Assembly: GCF_001931485.1 (NCBI RefSeq)
Contig: NZ_MSDV01000064.1
Coordinates: forward strand, 40,238 to 104,237
Reading direction: 5' to 3'
Source of the DNA: Burkholderia sp. SRS-W-2-2016
GTDB lineage: Bacteria > Pseudomonadota > Gammaproteobacteria > Burkholderiales > Burkholderiaceae
Length of the DNA: 64,000 nucleotides
Shown: in pieces, positions 17,184 through 25,985 of the stretch
Layout of the letters: each line of letters opens with the position of its first letter
Numbering within the stretch: position 1 is the stretch's first letter
Translations under genes and position numbers: made by a program
Notes under the pieces: model-generated
Told to the model about the DNA's origin: nothing
Databases searched by the model: none
What the model saw: the letters and a program-made list of their open reading frames with translations, nothing else

Positions 17184-18044
17184 TTAACGCGCGTTCGTCG
17201 CCTGAATGAATTCGTCCACGTAGCGATTGAACGCCGACGGATGCGCGAGGTTCATCCCGTGCGACGCGCCGCGTACCGTTTCGCGGCGCGCATCCGGCAG
17301 CCACGACTGCAACGCGGTCACCGTGCGCCGGAACATGTCGGGGCTTTTCTCGCCGTCGATCAACAGCACCGGGCAACGTAAAGCGGCCGCGTCCTCCGGG
17401 ACGTAGGCCGGCAACGGATCGCGGAGTTGCCGCGCCAGCGTGTGCGCGTTGTCGGTCGCCATGCGCCGGAAACCCGGCGTGCTCATCGCCCAGAAACCGG
17501 GGCGGCTCACCGAATCGACGAATAGCTGCAACCCTTCCTCCACCTCGCCGGCTTCGATCAGCTGCGCCGCTTTCGCGCGCAACGTGTTGACCGTTTCCGG
17601 CACACTCGCGGGCGCACGTCCGGCGCTCCGCACCGGGCCGCCCGGGTCGGCCAGCGTCAACGTGCGAACACGTTCCGGATGACGTCGCGCGCAATGGTAG
17701 GCGACGCATCCGCCGCGCGAATGGCCGACCACGTGCGCGGGGCCCGCGCCGAAACGCTCGATGAATTCCGCAACCTCGTCCGCGTGTCCGCTCCAGCTGA
17801 ACGGCAGATCGGGCGCGCTGCCGGTGACCGGCCAGTAGTGCGTGAGACTCACCGCGACGCAGCGATAACGCTTCGACAAGCCGGCCAGTTGCGGCTGCCA
17901 GTAGCGGTAGTCGCACAGCGAGCCGTGGACGAACAGCAGCAGTTCGCCGTCGCCCGCCTCGACGTAAGGCATGCGCAGGCCACTGTGCAATTCGATGGAT
18001 AACGGCGAGGCCGGCGTGGGCGGAGTGGAAACGGATTGATTCAC
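17184..18044 (-). CDS. Alpha/beta-fold hydrolase
   Basis: This 286-residue protein has a full alpha/beta hydrolase layout. There is an oxyanion region (LLLFVHGSLCDYRYW), a nucleophile elbow GHSRGG with Ser109, an acid Asp230 (LLIDGEKSP) and His262 (GASHGMN). The cap segment (about 130-205) is short and helical. It resembles esterases and haloperoxidase-like hydrolases, but the substrate cannot be read from the sequence. The start is a GTG at 18044 without a good ribosome site. It converges on the unknown plus-strand gene, with only ten bases between them. A downstream MreB-like gene is on the same strand, 105 bases upstream. Confidence 0.88.
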   Translation of the reverse strand: MNQSVSTPPTPASPLSIELHSGLRMPYVEAGDGELLLFVHGSLCDYRYWQPQLAGLSKRYRCVAVSLTHYWPVTGSAPDLPFSWSGHADEVAEFIERFGAGPAHVVGHSRGGCVAYHCARRHPERVRTLTLADPGGPVRSAGRAPASVPETVNTLRAKAAQLIEAGEVEEGLQLFVDSVSRPGFWAMSTPGFRRMATDNAHTLARQLRDPLPAYVPEDAAALRCPVLLIDGEKSPDMFRRTVTALQSWLPDARRETVRGASHGMNLAHPSAFNRYVDEFIQATNAR

Positions 18045-18149
18045 GGGACGCGTGGTTCACGGACAACGCGGCCACCGCACGCGGATGCGCGCGGCGCCGG
18101 CGGAATGACAGGGGGAAACCGGCGCCGCAGCCGCGCGGCCCCTAACCGC

Positions 18150-19202
18150 TCACTCGTACGCGGCCTCCTCGACCCAGCCAGCCGCCGCCGCGGCGGCCGC
18201 ACCGCGTACCGCGCAGGTCAGCGGCTCGTCGGCGACTCGCACGGCGAGGCCGATCTCGTCGCTCAGCCGCCGGCTCAGGTTGCCGAGCAGCGCGCCGCCG
18301 CCCGTCAGCACGATGCCGTTGTGCGCGATGTCCGTCACGAGTTCGGCCGGCGCCATTTCGAGCCCGCGCTTCACCGCGCCGATCACCTGACGCAGCGGCC
18401 CTTCGATCGCCTCGGCGATATCGCGGTTGCTCAGCTGCACGGTGCGCGGCAGGCCGTCGTCGACGCTGCGGCCGGTCGCGTTCATCTGTTCGAGCGGCCC
18501 GTCGTGCACCGCCGAACCGATGGTCTTTTTCACGTGCTCGGCAGTCTGCTCGCCGAGCAGCACGCCGTACAGATTGCGCACGTAGGCGACGATCGCCGCG
18601 TCGAAATTGTCGCCGCCGACCCGCACCGAGCCGCTGTACGCGGTGCCGCCGAGCGCGATCACGCCGACTTCGGTGGTGCCGCCGCCGATGTCGACCACCA
18701 TCGAGCCGGTCGCGTCGTGCACCGGCAAACCGGCGCCGAGCGCGGACGCAAACGATTCACCGATCAGGCTGACTTTCCACGCACCGGCTGCTTCGGCGGC
18801 CTCCCGGATCGCGCGAAGCTCCACTTGCGTCGCGCCGGCCGGCACGCACAGCGTGAACGCGGCGCGCCGGCTGAACAGCGAGCGCGGCCGCGCCATATCG
18901 ACGAATTGCCGGATCATGTGTTCAGCGGCGGAGAAATTGGCGATCACGCCGTGGCGCAGCGGCCGCACCGCTTCGAGATTGCGCGGCGCGCGGCCGAGCA
19001 GTTCGCGCGCTTCGGCGCCGATCGCGGCGATCCGTTTCGGCCCGCTCGCGGGCTCCTTTTCGAAGCAGACGACGGACGGCTGATTCAGCACGATGCCGCC
19101 GTTGTCGGTATGGATCAACGTGTTGGCCGTGCCGAGATCCACCGCCACGGCATGACGGAACAGGCGCTCGAAGAGCGGGTAATGCGGCGTCGGTCTGGCC
19201 AT
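18150..19202 (-). CDS. MreB-like actin homologue (orphan paralogue)
   Basis: This 350-residue bacterial actin has the phosphate-1 motif AVDLGTANTLIHT near residue 20, the phosphate-2 motif VVDIGGGTTEVGVIALGG near 170 and the SVRVGGDNFDAAIVAYVR stretch typical of MreB. The GIVLTGGGALLGNL adenosine motif lies near 300. The length matches MreB. It is not followed by mreC, mreD or pbp2, which normally form the rod-shape operon, so it is a stand-alone paralogue. A second canonical mreBCD is expected elsewhere. The Ala-rich C terminus (AAAAAAAGWVEE) is unusual. A role in cell shape or in a plasmid/phage-like filament cannot be decided from sequence. Confidence 0.88.
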   Translation of the reverse strand: MARPTPHYPLFERLFRHAVAVDLGTANTLIHTDNGGIVLNQPSVVCFEKEPASGPKRIAAIGAEARELLGRAPRNLEAVRPLRHGVIANFSAAEHMIRQFVDMARPRSLFSRRAAFTLCVPAGATQVELRAIREAAEAAGAWKVSLIGESFASALGAGLPVHDATGSMVVDIGGGTTEVGVIALGGTAYSGSVRVGGDNFDAAIVAYVRNLYGVLLGEQTAEHVKKTIGSAVHDGPLEQMNATGRSVDDGLPRTVQLSNRDIAEAIEGPLRQVIGAVKRGLEMAPAELVTDIAHNGIVLTGGGALLGNLSRRLSDEIGLAVRVADEPLTCAVRGAAAAAAAGWVEEAAYE

Positions 19203-19385
19203 AAGCAGGCTCTATATGTAGTTATCCGCCGTCTCGGGCGGTCAAAAATGCGCCCCCGGCCCCCGTGCCGCGCGACACGCCCGACAGGGCGTTGCGCTCG
19301 CGCGCGGCGGGGTGATTTTCAAGCTGATGACCGTATGACGGCAAGCGGATTGCAATCTTTAGGGCGACTTTCTATCTGACTTGTG

Positions 19386-20060
19386 TCAATCGCGCGACAC
19401 CACGCCCAGCGTGCGTTCCAGCGCGTCGCGGCCGAGCGCGACGCCGTCGGCGGTGATCGTGTGGCCGACGCCGGGCAGCACGTACGCGTCGACCGGATAG
19501 CCGGCGTTGCTGAGGGCCTCGGCCGCGTGTTCGAGCTCACGCACCGGAATCACTTCGTCGTCCTCGCCGTGGACAAGCGTGAGCGGCGTTGCCCGGTTGG
19601 CCGACACGATCGACGACGCGAGCCGCCCCGAATATGCGACCACTCCCGCCGCGCCCTCCGCGCTCGCCGCGACGTGATGCAGCGACATGATCGAACCTTG
19701 CGAAAAGCCGACGAGCGCAAGCCGCGCGTAAGACAGCTGCCAGTGCGCGAGTTCGGCGTCGAGCACGCTGCGCAGCGCCGGATAGGCCGCGCTCACGCGC
19801 GCTTCGCGGTTCGCTTCGTTGACGTCGCGCAGGCTGAACCACTGGCGGCCGCCAAAGCCGCCGTCGAACGGATCGGTGCCGTCGAGCGACACGAAGGCCG
19901 TGTTGGGCAGGTCTTCGCTCCAGATGTCGGCGAGCGGCGTCAGATCGCGCGCGTTGCTGCCGACGCCGTGCATCAGCACGACGAGGCTGCGCGCGGGTGC
20001 GCCCGACGATGAATTGTTCGGCGCGCGGCGCCAGCCGTGTTCGAATTGCTGCCAGCTCAT
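19386..20060 (-). CDS. Carboxylesterase / phospholipase-type alpha/beta hydrolase (YpfH-like)
   Basis: This 224-residue serine hydrolase has the nucleophile elbow GFSQGS (Ser120), Asp168 in HGEDDEVIP and His200 in GVGHTI. The order and spacing match the small carboxylesterase/phospholipase family that includes YpfH. The start was moved to the ATG at 20060 rather than an upstream codon, because AAAGGACC precedes it and the conserved MHGVGSN strand follows at the expected distance. No signal peptide is visible, so it acts in the cytosol. Substrate unknown. Confidence 0.88.
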   Translation of the reverse strand: MSWQQFEHGWRRAPNNSSSGAPARSLVVLMHGVGSNARDLTPLADIWSEDLPNTAFVSLDGTDPFDGGFGGRQWFSLRDVNEANREARVSAAYPALRSVLDAELAHWQLSYARLALVGFSQGSIMSLHHVAASAEGAAGVVAYSGRLASSIVSANRATPLTLVHGEDDEVIPVRELEHAAEALSNAGYPVDAYVLPGVGHTITADGVALGRDALERTLGVVSRD

Positions 20061-20459
20061 GTTGCGGTCCTTTTGGCGTGGGTTCGGGACAGAGGTCGCT
20101 TGCGGGTCTTGTGCTTTCGCGCCGCTCTGCGCTGCAACGAGCGCCTGCGAGGCATCCCGCAAGCAGTCCTTTGCAACCTCAGCCGCGAGCATACGCCGCG
20201 CGCCGCGTTTGTGCTGGCTTCTGTGACCGTCGCTGACTTTCTCAATTTTATTTACCGATGGCCCGCCCCGTGGCGACGGCAGCGCCGGTCGAATGCGGGT
20301 ATGCTTTTGCGATCATTCGACGGCCCCGCCGCCGCCCGGCCCTGCCGCCCGCATGCATGGCGGGCACGCGCTGTGCGGCCTGTGCGCGACACGCGTTGCC
20401 AGTCCGTCCGCCGCTCGGCCATTCGGCCGCTCAGTTGCACCGCATCCGGAGAACCTCGC

Positions 20460-22103
20460 TTGAGCCAGCCCAACGCCGCGCCCGCCTCCGCGTCGCCGCC
20501 TCAACCGCCGTCAGAACCTCCTTCAGGACCGCCATCGGGACCGCCTTCGCCGCCGTCCGCGCCCGCCGCGCCGGCACCGCTCGAAGGTGGCCGGCTGGTG
20601 CTTGCGACCATCGCGGTGGCTCTGGCGACGTTCATGAATGTTCTGGACACCTCAATTGCAAACGTCGCGATTCCGACGATCTCGGGCAACCTCGGCGTGT
20701 CCATCGATGAAGGCACGTGGGTCATCACTGTATTCGCCGCAGCCAACGCGGTGTCGATTCCGCTGACCGGCTGGCTCACGCAGCGCTTCGGCCAGGTGAA
20801 GCTGTTCGTCGGCGCGATCCTGGGCTTCGTGCTGGCATCGTGGCTGTGCGGGATTGCGCCGACGCTGCCGATCCTGCTGCTCGCGCGGGTATTCCAGGGC
20901 GCGGTGGCCGGCCCGCTGATTCCGCTGTCGCAAGCGATATTGCTCGGCTCGTATCCGAAGGAGAAATCGTCGACCGCGCTCGCGCTGTGGGCGATGACCG
21001 CGACGGTCGGGCCGATCGCGGGGCCGGCGCTCGGCGGCTGGATCACCGATAGCTACAGCTGGTCGTGGATCTTCTATATCAACATTCCGGTTGGCCTGTT
21101 CGCGGCCGGGGTGACGTGGATGATCTACCGGACCCGCGAATCGCCGACGCGCAAGCCGCCGATCGACGTCGTTGGCCTTGGTCTGCTGATCACGTGGGTC
21201 GCGTCGTTGCAGATCATGCTCGACAAGGGCAAGGACCTCGACTGGTTTTCGTCGCCGGTGATTGCGGTTCTGGGTTTGGTCGCGTTGATCAGTTTTGCGT
21301 TTTTCCTCGTGTGGGAGTTGACCGAGGAACATCCGATCGTCGATTTGCGGCTTTTCAAGCAGCGTAATTTTCTGGGCGGGACGGTTGCGATATCGGTTGC
21401 GTATGGGGTGTTTTTCGGCAATCTCGTGTTGTTGCCGCAATGGATGCAGGAGTACCTGAATTACCGCTCCGTCGATGCCGGGCTCGTGACCGCGCCGCTC
21501 GGTATTTTCGCGATCATTCTTGCGCCGGTGCTCGGAAAGGTGTTGCCGCGTTCGGATGCGCGGATCATTTCGACGTTCGCTTTTGTTGGGTTTGCGGTCG
21601 TGTTTTATATGCGGTCGAAGTATGTGATCGAGATCGATACGTGGCATCTGGTGATACCGACGTTGTTGCAGGGAATTCCGATGGCGTTGTTCTTCGTGCC
21701 GTTGACGGCGATTATTCTGTCCGGGCAGCCGCAGAGCAAGATTCCGGCGGCGGCTGGGCTCTCCAATTTCGTGCGGGTGTTTTGCGGCGCGGTGGGGACT
21801 TCGATTGCGGGGACCGCGTGGAATAGCCGGACGATTCTGCATCATGTTCGGCTCACCGAGCAGGCTTCAGTCAATAATCCTGCGTTTGCCCAGCAGATAG
21901 ATGCGACGCAGACGCTGTTGCATATGGATGCGCAGTCGGCGCGGGCGCTGTTTGACTTCACTGTCAATACGCAAGCCGCGATGATGGGGCTGAATGATAT
22001 TTTCTTTGTTTCGGCGATTATTTTTGTTTTGATTATTCCGTTGATCTGGATTACCCGGCCGGTTAAGGGAGGGGGTGGGTCGGATGCGGCGGGAGCACAT
22101 TGA
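20460..22103 (+). CDS. DHA2-family drug/proton antiporter (EmrB/QacA type)
   Basis: This 547-residue permease of the major facilitator superfamily has about 14 hydrophobic helices. Residues 1-45 are a cytosolic Pro/Ser-rich tail, then LDTSIANVAIPTISGNLG marks helix 1 of EmrB-type pumps. The GPALGGWI motif C, typical of antiporters, lies near residue 190. The true start is a TTG at 20460 with GGAG eight bases upstream; the same frame is open further upstream but has no initiation signals there. No EmrA-type adaptor is adjacent. Codon use changes within the gene: the 5' half prefers CTG/CTC for Leu, the 3' half uses many TTG codons. Confidence 0.9.
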   Translation: MSQPNAAPASASPPQPPSEPPSGPPSGPPSPPSAPAAPAPLEGGRLVLATIAVALATFMNVLDTSIANVAIPTISGNLGVSIDEGTWVITVFAAANAVSIPLTGWLTQRFGQVKLFVGAILGFVLASWLCGIAPTLPILLLARVFQGAVAGPLIPLSQAILLGSYPKEKSSTALALWAMTATVGPIAGPALGGWITDSYSWSWIFYINIPVGLFAAGVTWMIYRTRESPTRKPPIDVVGLGLLITWVASLQIMLDKGKDLDWFSSPVIAVLGLVALISFAFFLVWELTEEHPIVDLRLFKQRNFLGGTVAISVAYGVFFGNLVLLPQWMQEYLNYRSVDAGLVTAPLGIFAIILAPVLGKVLPRSDARIISTFAFVGFAVVFYMRSKYVIEIDTWHLVIPTLLQGIPMALFFVPLTAIILSGQPQSKIPAAAGLSNFVRVFCGAVGTSIAGTAWNSRTILHHVRLTEQASVNNPAFAQQIDATQTLLHMDAQSARALFDFTVNTQAAMMGLNDIFFVSAIIFVLIIPLIWITRPVKGGGGSDAAGAH

Positions 22104-22229
22104 GGGTCCCTGTGCGGGGCGGTGGTTTTTTGTTGTTCTTGTGGTGAGGCAACTCACGTACGAATCGATTGCGACGTTGCGCGTCCGTTATGCTGCGCCG
22201 CAAATGCTGGATACACGCGTAATGCAGGA

Positions 22230-22253
22230 GAGGCCCGCTACGGCACGGGCCTC
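22230..22253 (+). terminator. Hairpin after the DHA2 permease gene
   Basis: GAGGCCCG (22230-22237) pairs with CGGGCCTC (22246-22253) over an eight-base loop. It lies about 127 bases after the permease stop and just before the convergent immunity-like gene. Only a short mixed pyrimidine stretch follows, so efficiency is uncertain. Confidence 0.5.
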
Positions 22254-22297
22254 CTTCGCATGAGGAAGCCCCGCAGAAGCCGGCCAACGTTCAAAAC

Positions 22298-23023
22298 TCA
22301 AAGGTCAACGAATCGTGGCAACAGATCTTGGTCCGCCAGTCGGATTTCGATATCGTTCGCAATCTTGACATGTTCCCGGTTGTTTGCGTCAAAGACTTCA
22401 TCCGTCACGCTGACGATGATCGTGCCTTGCTGTGTGTCGTCGCGCATAACCGGAATCAACGCGCGTGCGTCCGGCACCTGGGCCGGTGTGAGAGCATGCG
22501 GCAGGTAGAGCATCCAACCAACGCCAGGGCGGTCGGGAAACACTTTCTTTTGCGAATACAGATATGGGGCGACCTGTGCGACTTCTGCGGGCCAAATTTT
22601 TACCGCATCCACCAAGAGACCGGATAGTGCCATTGAGGTGTACAGTTTTTCTAATCCCTCCGTTTTCAATTCGAAAATAGAAAGATTTTTTAGGCTGTAA
22701 CTCATAGAAAAAGCTGCGCCGTTTTGTCCTTCGGTGCCATTCCAAACCGAAAACGACTGCTCCGCTATGTCAGGCGACTCAGTTACGGACTCAACTGCGG
22801 CGTCAGTTGGGCCGATGTCCGTAAAAGCGGGTGTATTTACAAGCCCCCCGGAATCGCTCACGTCGCCAATGCCCCATTGCTTGATATCCAGGCCGATGCG
22901 CTCCAGCGATTTTGCTATTAGCCATAGCTGTTGACAGTGCTCTGCGTGCGATGGTGTTGAAGAGCCTTTAAGTCGAAACAAAACATCGACGTCAATGTCA
23001 ATATCACTCAAATTCGTGCTCAT
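22298..23023 (-). CDS. Imm52-like immunity protein
   Basis: This 241-residue soluble protein resembles the immunity 52 family, which neutralises Tox-REase-5 nuclease toxins. Its N terminus (DVDVLFRLKG), the LWLIAKSLERIGLDIKQWG helix and the PGVGWMLYLPHALTPAQVP strand near 170 fit the family pattern as remembered. Codon use is less G/C-biased than the neighbours. Its ATG overlaps the stop of a toxin-like reading frame (ATGA at 23020-23023), so the two were once translationally coupled, as toxin/immunity pairs are. The upstream toxin is only a fragment, so this looks like an orphaned immunity gene. Confidence 0.55.
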   Translation of the reverse strand: MSTNLSDIDIDVDVLFRLKGSSTPSHAEHCQQLWLIAKSLERIGLDIKQWGIGDVSDSGGLVNTPAFTDIGPTDAAVESVTESPDIAEQSFSVWNGTEGQNGAAFSMSYSLKNLSIFELKTEGLEKLYTSMALSGLLVDAVKIWPAEVAQVAPYLYSQKKVFPDRPGVGWMLYLPHALTPAQVPDARALIPVMRDDTQQGTIIVSVTDEVFDANNREHVKIANDIEIRLADQDLLPRFVDL

Positions 23024-23214
23024 TCCATTCCCTCCTTTGTGGGCATTGGCTTATATTCGGTCGAAACAGCAAGCGCTCGTTTCGCAAATTCTCTGGTGGC
23101 ATACCCGTATAGTAAAGGTTGCATAAAGTACCACCGCATCCTGGCGGGCTGATTTTCCAGAACAATATTGCTTTGCCTTGTTGCTTGATCCAGCATTCTT
23201 TTCCATCCCGGGGC
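23020..23214 (-). pseudogene. C-terminal fragment of a Tox-REase-5-like nuclease toxin
   Basis: The last ~64 codons of a minus-strand frame end at 23020 and overlap the Imm52-like start. The reading GWKRMLDQATRQ, then RMRWYFMQPLLYGYA and VSTEYKPMP, matches the C-terminal helix-strand-helix-strand of Tox-REase-5 domains (a QARRQ-type helix, then a W(H/Y)F strand and a closing TP/KP). The homology stops abruptly near 23214. Upstream, this frame continues without toxin features and with Arg/His-rich out-of-frame composition. The catalytic part of the nuclease and any Rhs/PAAR delivery module are missing. Confidence 0.5.
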
Positions 23215-23352
23215 GGCGGCGTGCCGTACACCTTCAGCGTGAAGGTGTCCCCGGAAGACCAACATGTGTCGACGCGCGTGATATCGCTCCTGCATCGGCC
23301 GGACGTGCGCGGCACGCTCGACGTGCCGGAAGAGGAAGCCGGAAGCGGTTGA
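23205..23352 (+). pseudogene. Plus-strand coding scrap, 3' end of an unidentified gene
   Basis: A plus-strand frame ending at 23352 has host-like G/C third positions from about 23215 onward (VPYTFSVKVSPEDQHVSTRV, then LLHRPDVRGTLDVPEE). Upstream of that point the frame is antisense to the toxin fragment and has poor codon use. The end of one gene therefore appears joined head-on to the end of another. The family is not recognised. Confidence 0.35.
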
Positions 23353-23428
23353 ATGGGAGGGGCGCCAGTATTTTTCTCTGCGGCGCTCCCGGCTCACTTT
23401 CCGGCGCTACCCTGAGTTCATTGCGAAC

Positions 23429-23812
23429 TCAGATCATCTGGGACCAAGCCTTTGCGAACATCGTGCCGAAACTTTCAAGTGCAATAACACTGTTGATGTT
23501 TACGCCGGTCTGGACACGCGGAGTGCCATCGAAAGTTGCTTCCTGGTTCCCCATCTGCCGGATTGCTGCAAGATTCAAGCTGTAAAGATGGTCCATGTAC
23601 AAGCGGAAGTTCTCGGGAAACACAAGATCATCAACCGGAAATTCGTATTGGGCGACGTGGGGTATCTGGACATGTATGAGAACGCACGCGCACGTTGCAG
23701 AAAAGCCGAAAATGTCCTCAGATCGTCCCGCTGCAAATAAAAAATGTTCTGCTGTCAGCAACACGAATGCCGGAAAGCCTTGCAAGACAAGGATCTCGCA
23801 AGAGAATGCCAT
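23429..23812 (-). CDS. Hypothetical protein in the decayed toxin locus (127 aa, possibly partial)
   Basis: This lower-GC open frame encodes a product that is not recognised. The C-terminal two thirds (FPENFRLYMDHLYSLNLAAI, then VNINSVIALESFGTMF) look like a folded alpha/beta protein. The N-terminal 40 residues are Cys/Phe/Leu-rich and may not be coding. No clear ribosome site is visible. Its position upstream of the toxin fragment and immunity gene suggests another cargo gene of the same locus, for example a second immunity protein or a piece of the toxin, but this is unproven. Confidence 0.35.
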   Translation of the reverse strand: MAFSCEILVLQGFPAFVLLTAEHFLFAAGRSEDIFGFSATCACVLIHVQIPHVAQYEFPVDDLVFPENFRLYMDHLYSLNLAAIRQMGNQEATFDGTPRVQTGVNINSVIALESFGTMFAKAWSQMI

Positions 23813-23900
23813 TTTTTGGATTGCCCCCTGTGCGGGGCAATGCTAATAGACCGACAAGAAAACAAGGAAAGGCAAAAACGATAGATCAGCGACAAAACCC

Positions 23901-24677
23901 TCACCGAAAATACCGCGCCGGCGTCTCCCCAAACGCCTCCCGAAACACAGCAATAAACGAAGAAACATCGCTATACCCAACCGCAACCGCGACTTGAGAA
24001 ACACTCTCCCCGGCCCCAAGATGCTCAAGCGCGGCCAGCAACCGCAACTGCTGCCGCCACTGCCCGAAGGTCTGCCCGGTTTCTCTCGTAAACAATCGCG
24101 CCGCGGTACGCGCGGTCACCCCAGCCGCCGCGGCCAGTTCATCGAGTACAAGAGTTTGTGCAGGATTATCGCCAAGCGAATCGGCAATCCTCTGAATGCG
24201 CGGATCCCGTGGCCAATTCAAGCCAAGCCCGGCACCGGGCAAAATCGCAATACGATCGAGCAACACCTGCAACAGACGACGCGCAGGCTCGTCAAGTGGT
24301 TGACCGGATGGAAAATCGGCCGCCGCAGATAGCAAAGCCAAAGTAAGCGCATCAGGAATCAGCGCTCCCGTCTGCGCAGGCAAAGACTCAACATCGAATC
24401 CATGCCCCGCAGCAAAATCCACCGCGACATGGAGCGAATAGAACCCAACATCCCGCTTCGCGTGCAAACAGTGCAGCGTATCCGCGACGATCCACAACGC
24501 TCGCCCCGGCGGCACCACCCACCGGCCGGCTTCGGTCCGCACCGTCAACACGCCATCGCTCACATGAATCAGCCGCGCGCGCCGGTCCACGCGCCACGGC
24601 TCATCCAGCGCCGGGTGACGCTCGCTGACCACCAACAGCGCCTGTTCGGCGACGTCCGGATCGAAGGCTTCCTTCAT
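23901..24677 (-). CDS. AraC-family transcriptional regulator with N-terminal cupin
   Basis: This 258-residue regulator has an AraC_binding/cupin domain at about 15-105 (VLTVRTEAGRWVVPPGRALW) and two C-terminal helix-turn-helix motifs at about 155-255 (LDELAAAAGVTARTAARLF, then VSQVAVAVGYSDVSSFIAVF and GETPARYFR). The ATG at 24677 was preferred over one at 24734, because the extra residues are Arg-rich and unlike the family start, and GAGGG precedes the chosen codon. It lies about 90 bases downstream of an NmrA-type oxidoreductase gene on the same strand and may control it. Confidence 0.9.
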   Translation of the reverse strand: MKEAFDPDVAEQALLVVSERHPALDEPWRVDRRARLIHVSDGVLTVRTEAGRWVVPPGRALWIVADTLHCLHAKRDVGFYSLHVAVDFAAGHGFDVESLPAQTGALIPDALTLALLSAAADFPSGQPLDEPARRLLQVLLDRIAILPGAGLGLNWPRDPRIQRIADSLGDNPAQTLVLDELAAAAGVTARTAARLFTRETGQTFGQWRQQLRLLAALEHLGAGESVSQVAVAVGYSDVSSFIAVFREAFGETPARYFR

Positions 24678-24770
24678 CGTGTCTGCCCTCACGCGCGGCT
24701 TGCGCGAAGGCAGCAAGATTAGCACGACGCGCAAGACTCATTCGCAACGCCTCCCGCGCCCGCACCCTGC

Positions 24771-25646
24771 CTATCCGGCCCGCGCGACCAACCCCTCCAA
24801 CACCTCCCGATACCCCGTGGTCCCCACCACCCGCTCGTTCACCCCATCCTCGAAATCGATCCAGCCGGAGTTGAAACCGTCGAGCATCTCGATCCGCGGC
24901 GCGGGCCAGCCGGTGCCCTGCGCCTGAAACCGCGCTTCCCATTGCTCGCGCGGCACCGGTTGCGCGTCGACCGGACGTTCGAGCACGTCGGCAAGCGCCG
25001 CGGCAATCTCATGCTGCGTATAGCGCCGCGGCCCCTCGATCTCGATCACGCGCCGCCCGTGCCACGCTTGCGTAAGCGTCCGCGCAATCACGCGGCCGAT
25101 ATCCGCGGTCGCCACCATCGGGTACGCGCGCTCGAGCGGTTGCAGAAAACTCGGCATCACTCCCGTCTCGCGGGCCGGCGCGATATCCCACAACGAGTTC
25201 TCCATGAACCACGCGGGCCGCAGGATTGCGGTCGGCAACGGTTGCGGCAGCGCGGCCAGCGCCTCTTCGAGAATATGCACCTGCGTGATCAGGCCAAGCC
25301 CCGTTTCGCGCTGCCCGCCCACCGACGACAACGCCACCACCTTCCCCGGCCGCGCCCGCGTCAACGCGTCATTCAGCACGGCCGCCGCTGCGTGCGCGCT
25401 CGGATACCCCGGCTCGGGCGCGAAGTTCGGCGCGAGCATCACGAATACGCCGTCCGCGTCGGCAAAGGCCGCGCTCAACGCGTCGGCGTCGTCGAACGAC
25501 GCGATCGCGATCTCCGCGCCGTGCGCGCGCCACGGCGCGGCCTTGCGCTCGTCGCGCAACACCGCTCGCACCGCATGTCCCGCGTCCAATAACGCGCGTG
25601 CCGCCGCGCCGCCAACCTGCCCTGTCACACCGGTCACTACAAACAT
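24771..25646 (-). CDS. NmrA-type NAD(P)-binding oxidoreductase
   Basis: This 291-residue protein has a Rossmann fold with the extended glycine motif VTGVTGQVGG at 4-13, followed by the ALLDAGHAVRAVLRD strand-helix unit. The pattern is that of NmrA/HSCARG and atypical short-chain dehydrogenases such as quinone reductase QorB. The catalytic YxxxK of classical SDRs is not evident, so it could be a sensor or a quinone/azo reductase. GAGGAGA precedes the ATG. An AraC regulator follows on the same strand. Confidence 0.85.
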   Translation of the reverse strand: MFVVTGVTGQVGGAAARALLDAGHAVRAVLRDERKAAPWRAHGAEIAIASFDDADALSAAFADADGVFVMLAPNFAPEPGYPSAHAAAAVLNDALTRARPGKVVALSSVGGQRETGLGLITQVHILEEALAALPQPLPTAILRPAWFMENSLWDIAPARETGVMPSFLQPLERAYPMVATADIGRVIARTLTQAWHGRRVIEIEGPRRYTQHEIAAALADVLERPVDAQPVPREQWEARFQAQGTGWPAPRIEMLDGFNSGWIDFEDGVNERVVGTTGYREVLEGLVARAG

Positions 25647-25985
25647 GCTCTATCTCCTCGATGACGGCGGATGCCGTGTCGGGATGCATTCTGGACGCGA
25701 TCCACTCATTTCACGAGAGCATGTATGTCACTTACCAAATGACTAAACAGCATCGAGAGAATCGCAACGTACCGCAGGCGATATCTGCGATCCGACACAT
25801 CCGCTTCGCCTGTCTCCGTGGCAACTCGCCCGTCCTGCTCGCGAAGCACTTCTCCGAACACGAGCACCGCAAGCGAGGGAATACCCTTTGACTACCTCTC
25901 TTGAACGACCGCGAACGCCTGTGCTACATTCAAATTGTTACCGGTAACTTACCGCATTAATCCATCACGTCAGCACCCCTCCCCA
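25647..25985. promoter_or_regulatory. Divergent promoter region with a LacI-type palindrome
   Basis: The gap separates the divergent oxidoreductase and GH43 genes. It holds the 12-bp palindrome at 25937-25948. The rest has short open frames without coding character. Confidence 0.55.
25937..25948. promoter_or_regulatory. Perfect palindrome GTTACCGGTAAC, likely LacI-family operator
   Basis: GTTACCGGTAAC is a perfect 12-bp palindrome with the central CG step typical of LacI/GalR-family operators; gluconate-type GntR repressors use very similar sites. It ends 37 bases before the GH43 start, where it would block transcription or initiation. No LacI-type regulator is encoded in the window. Confidence 0.6.
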
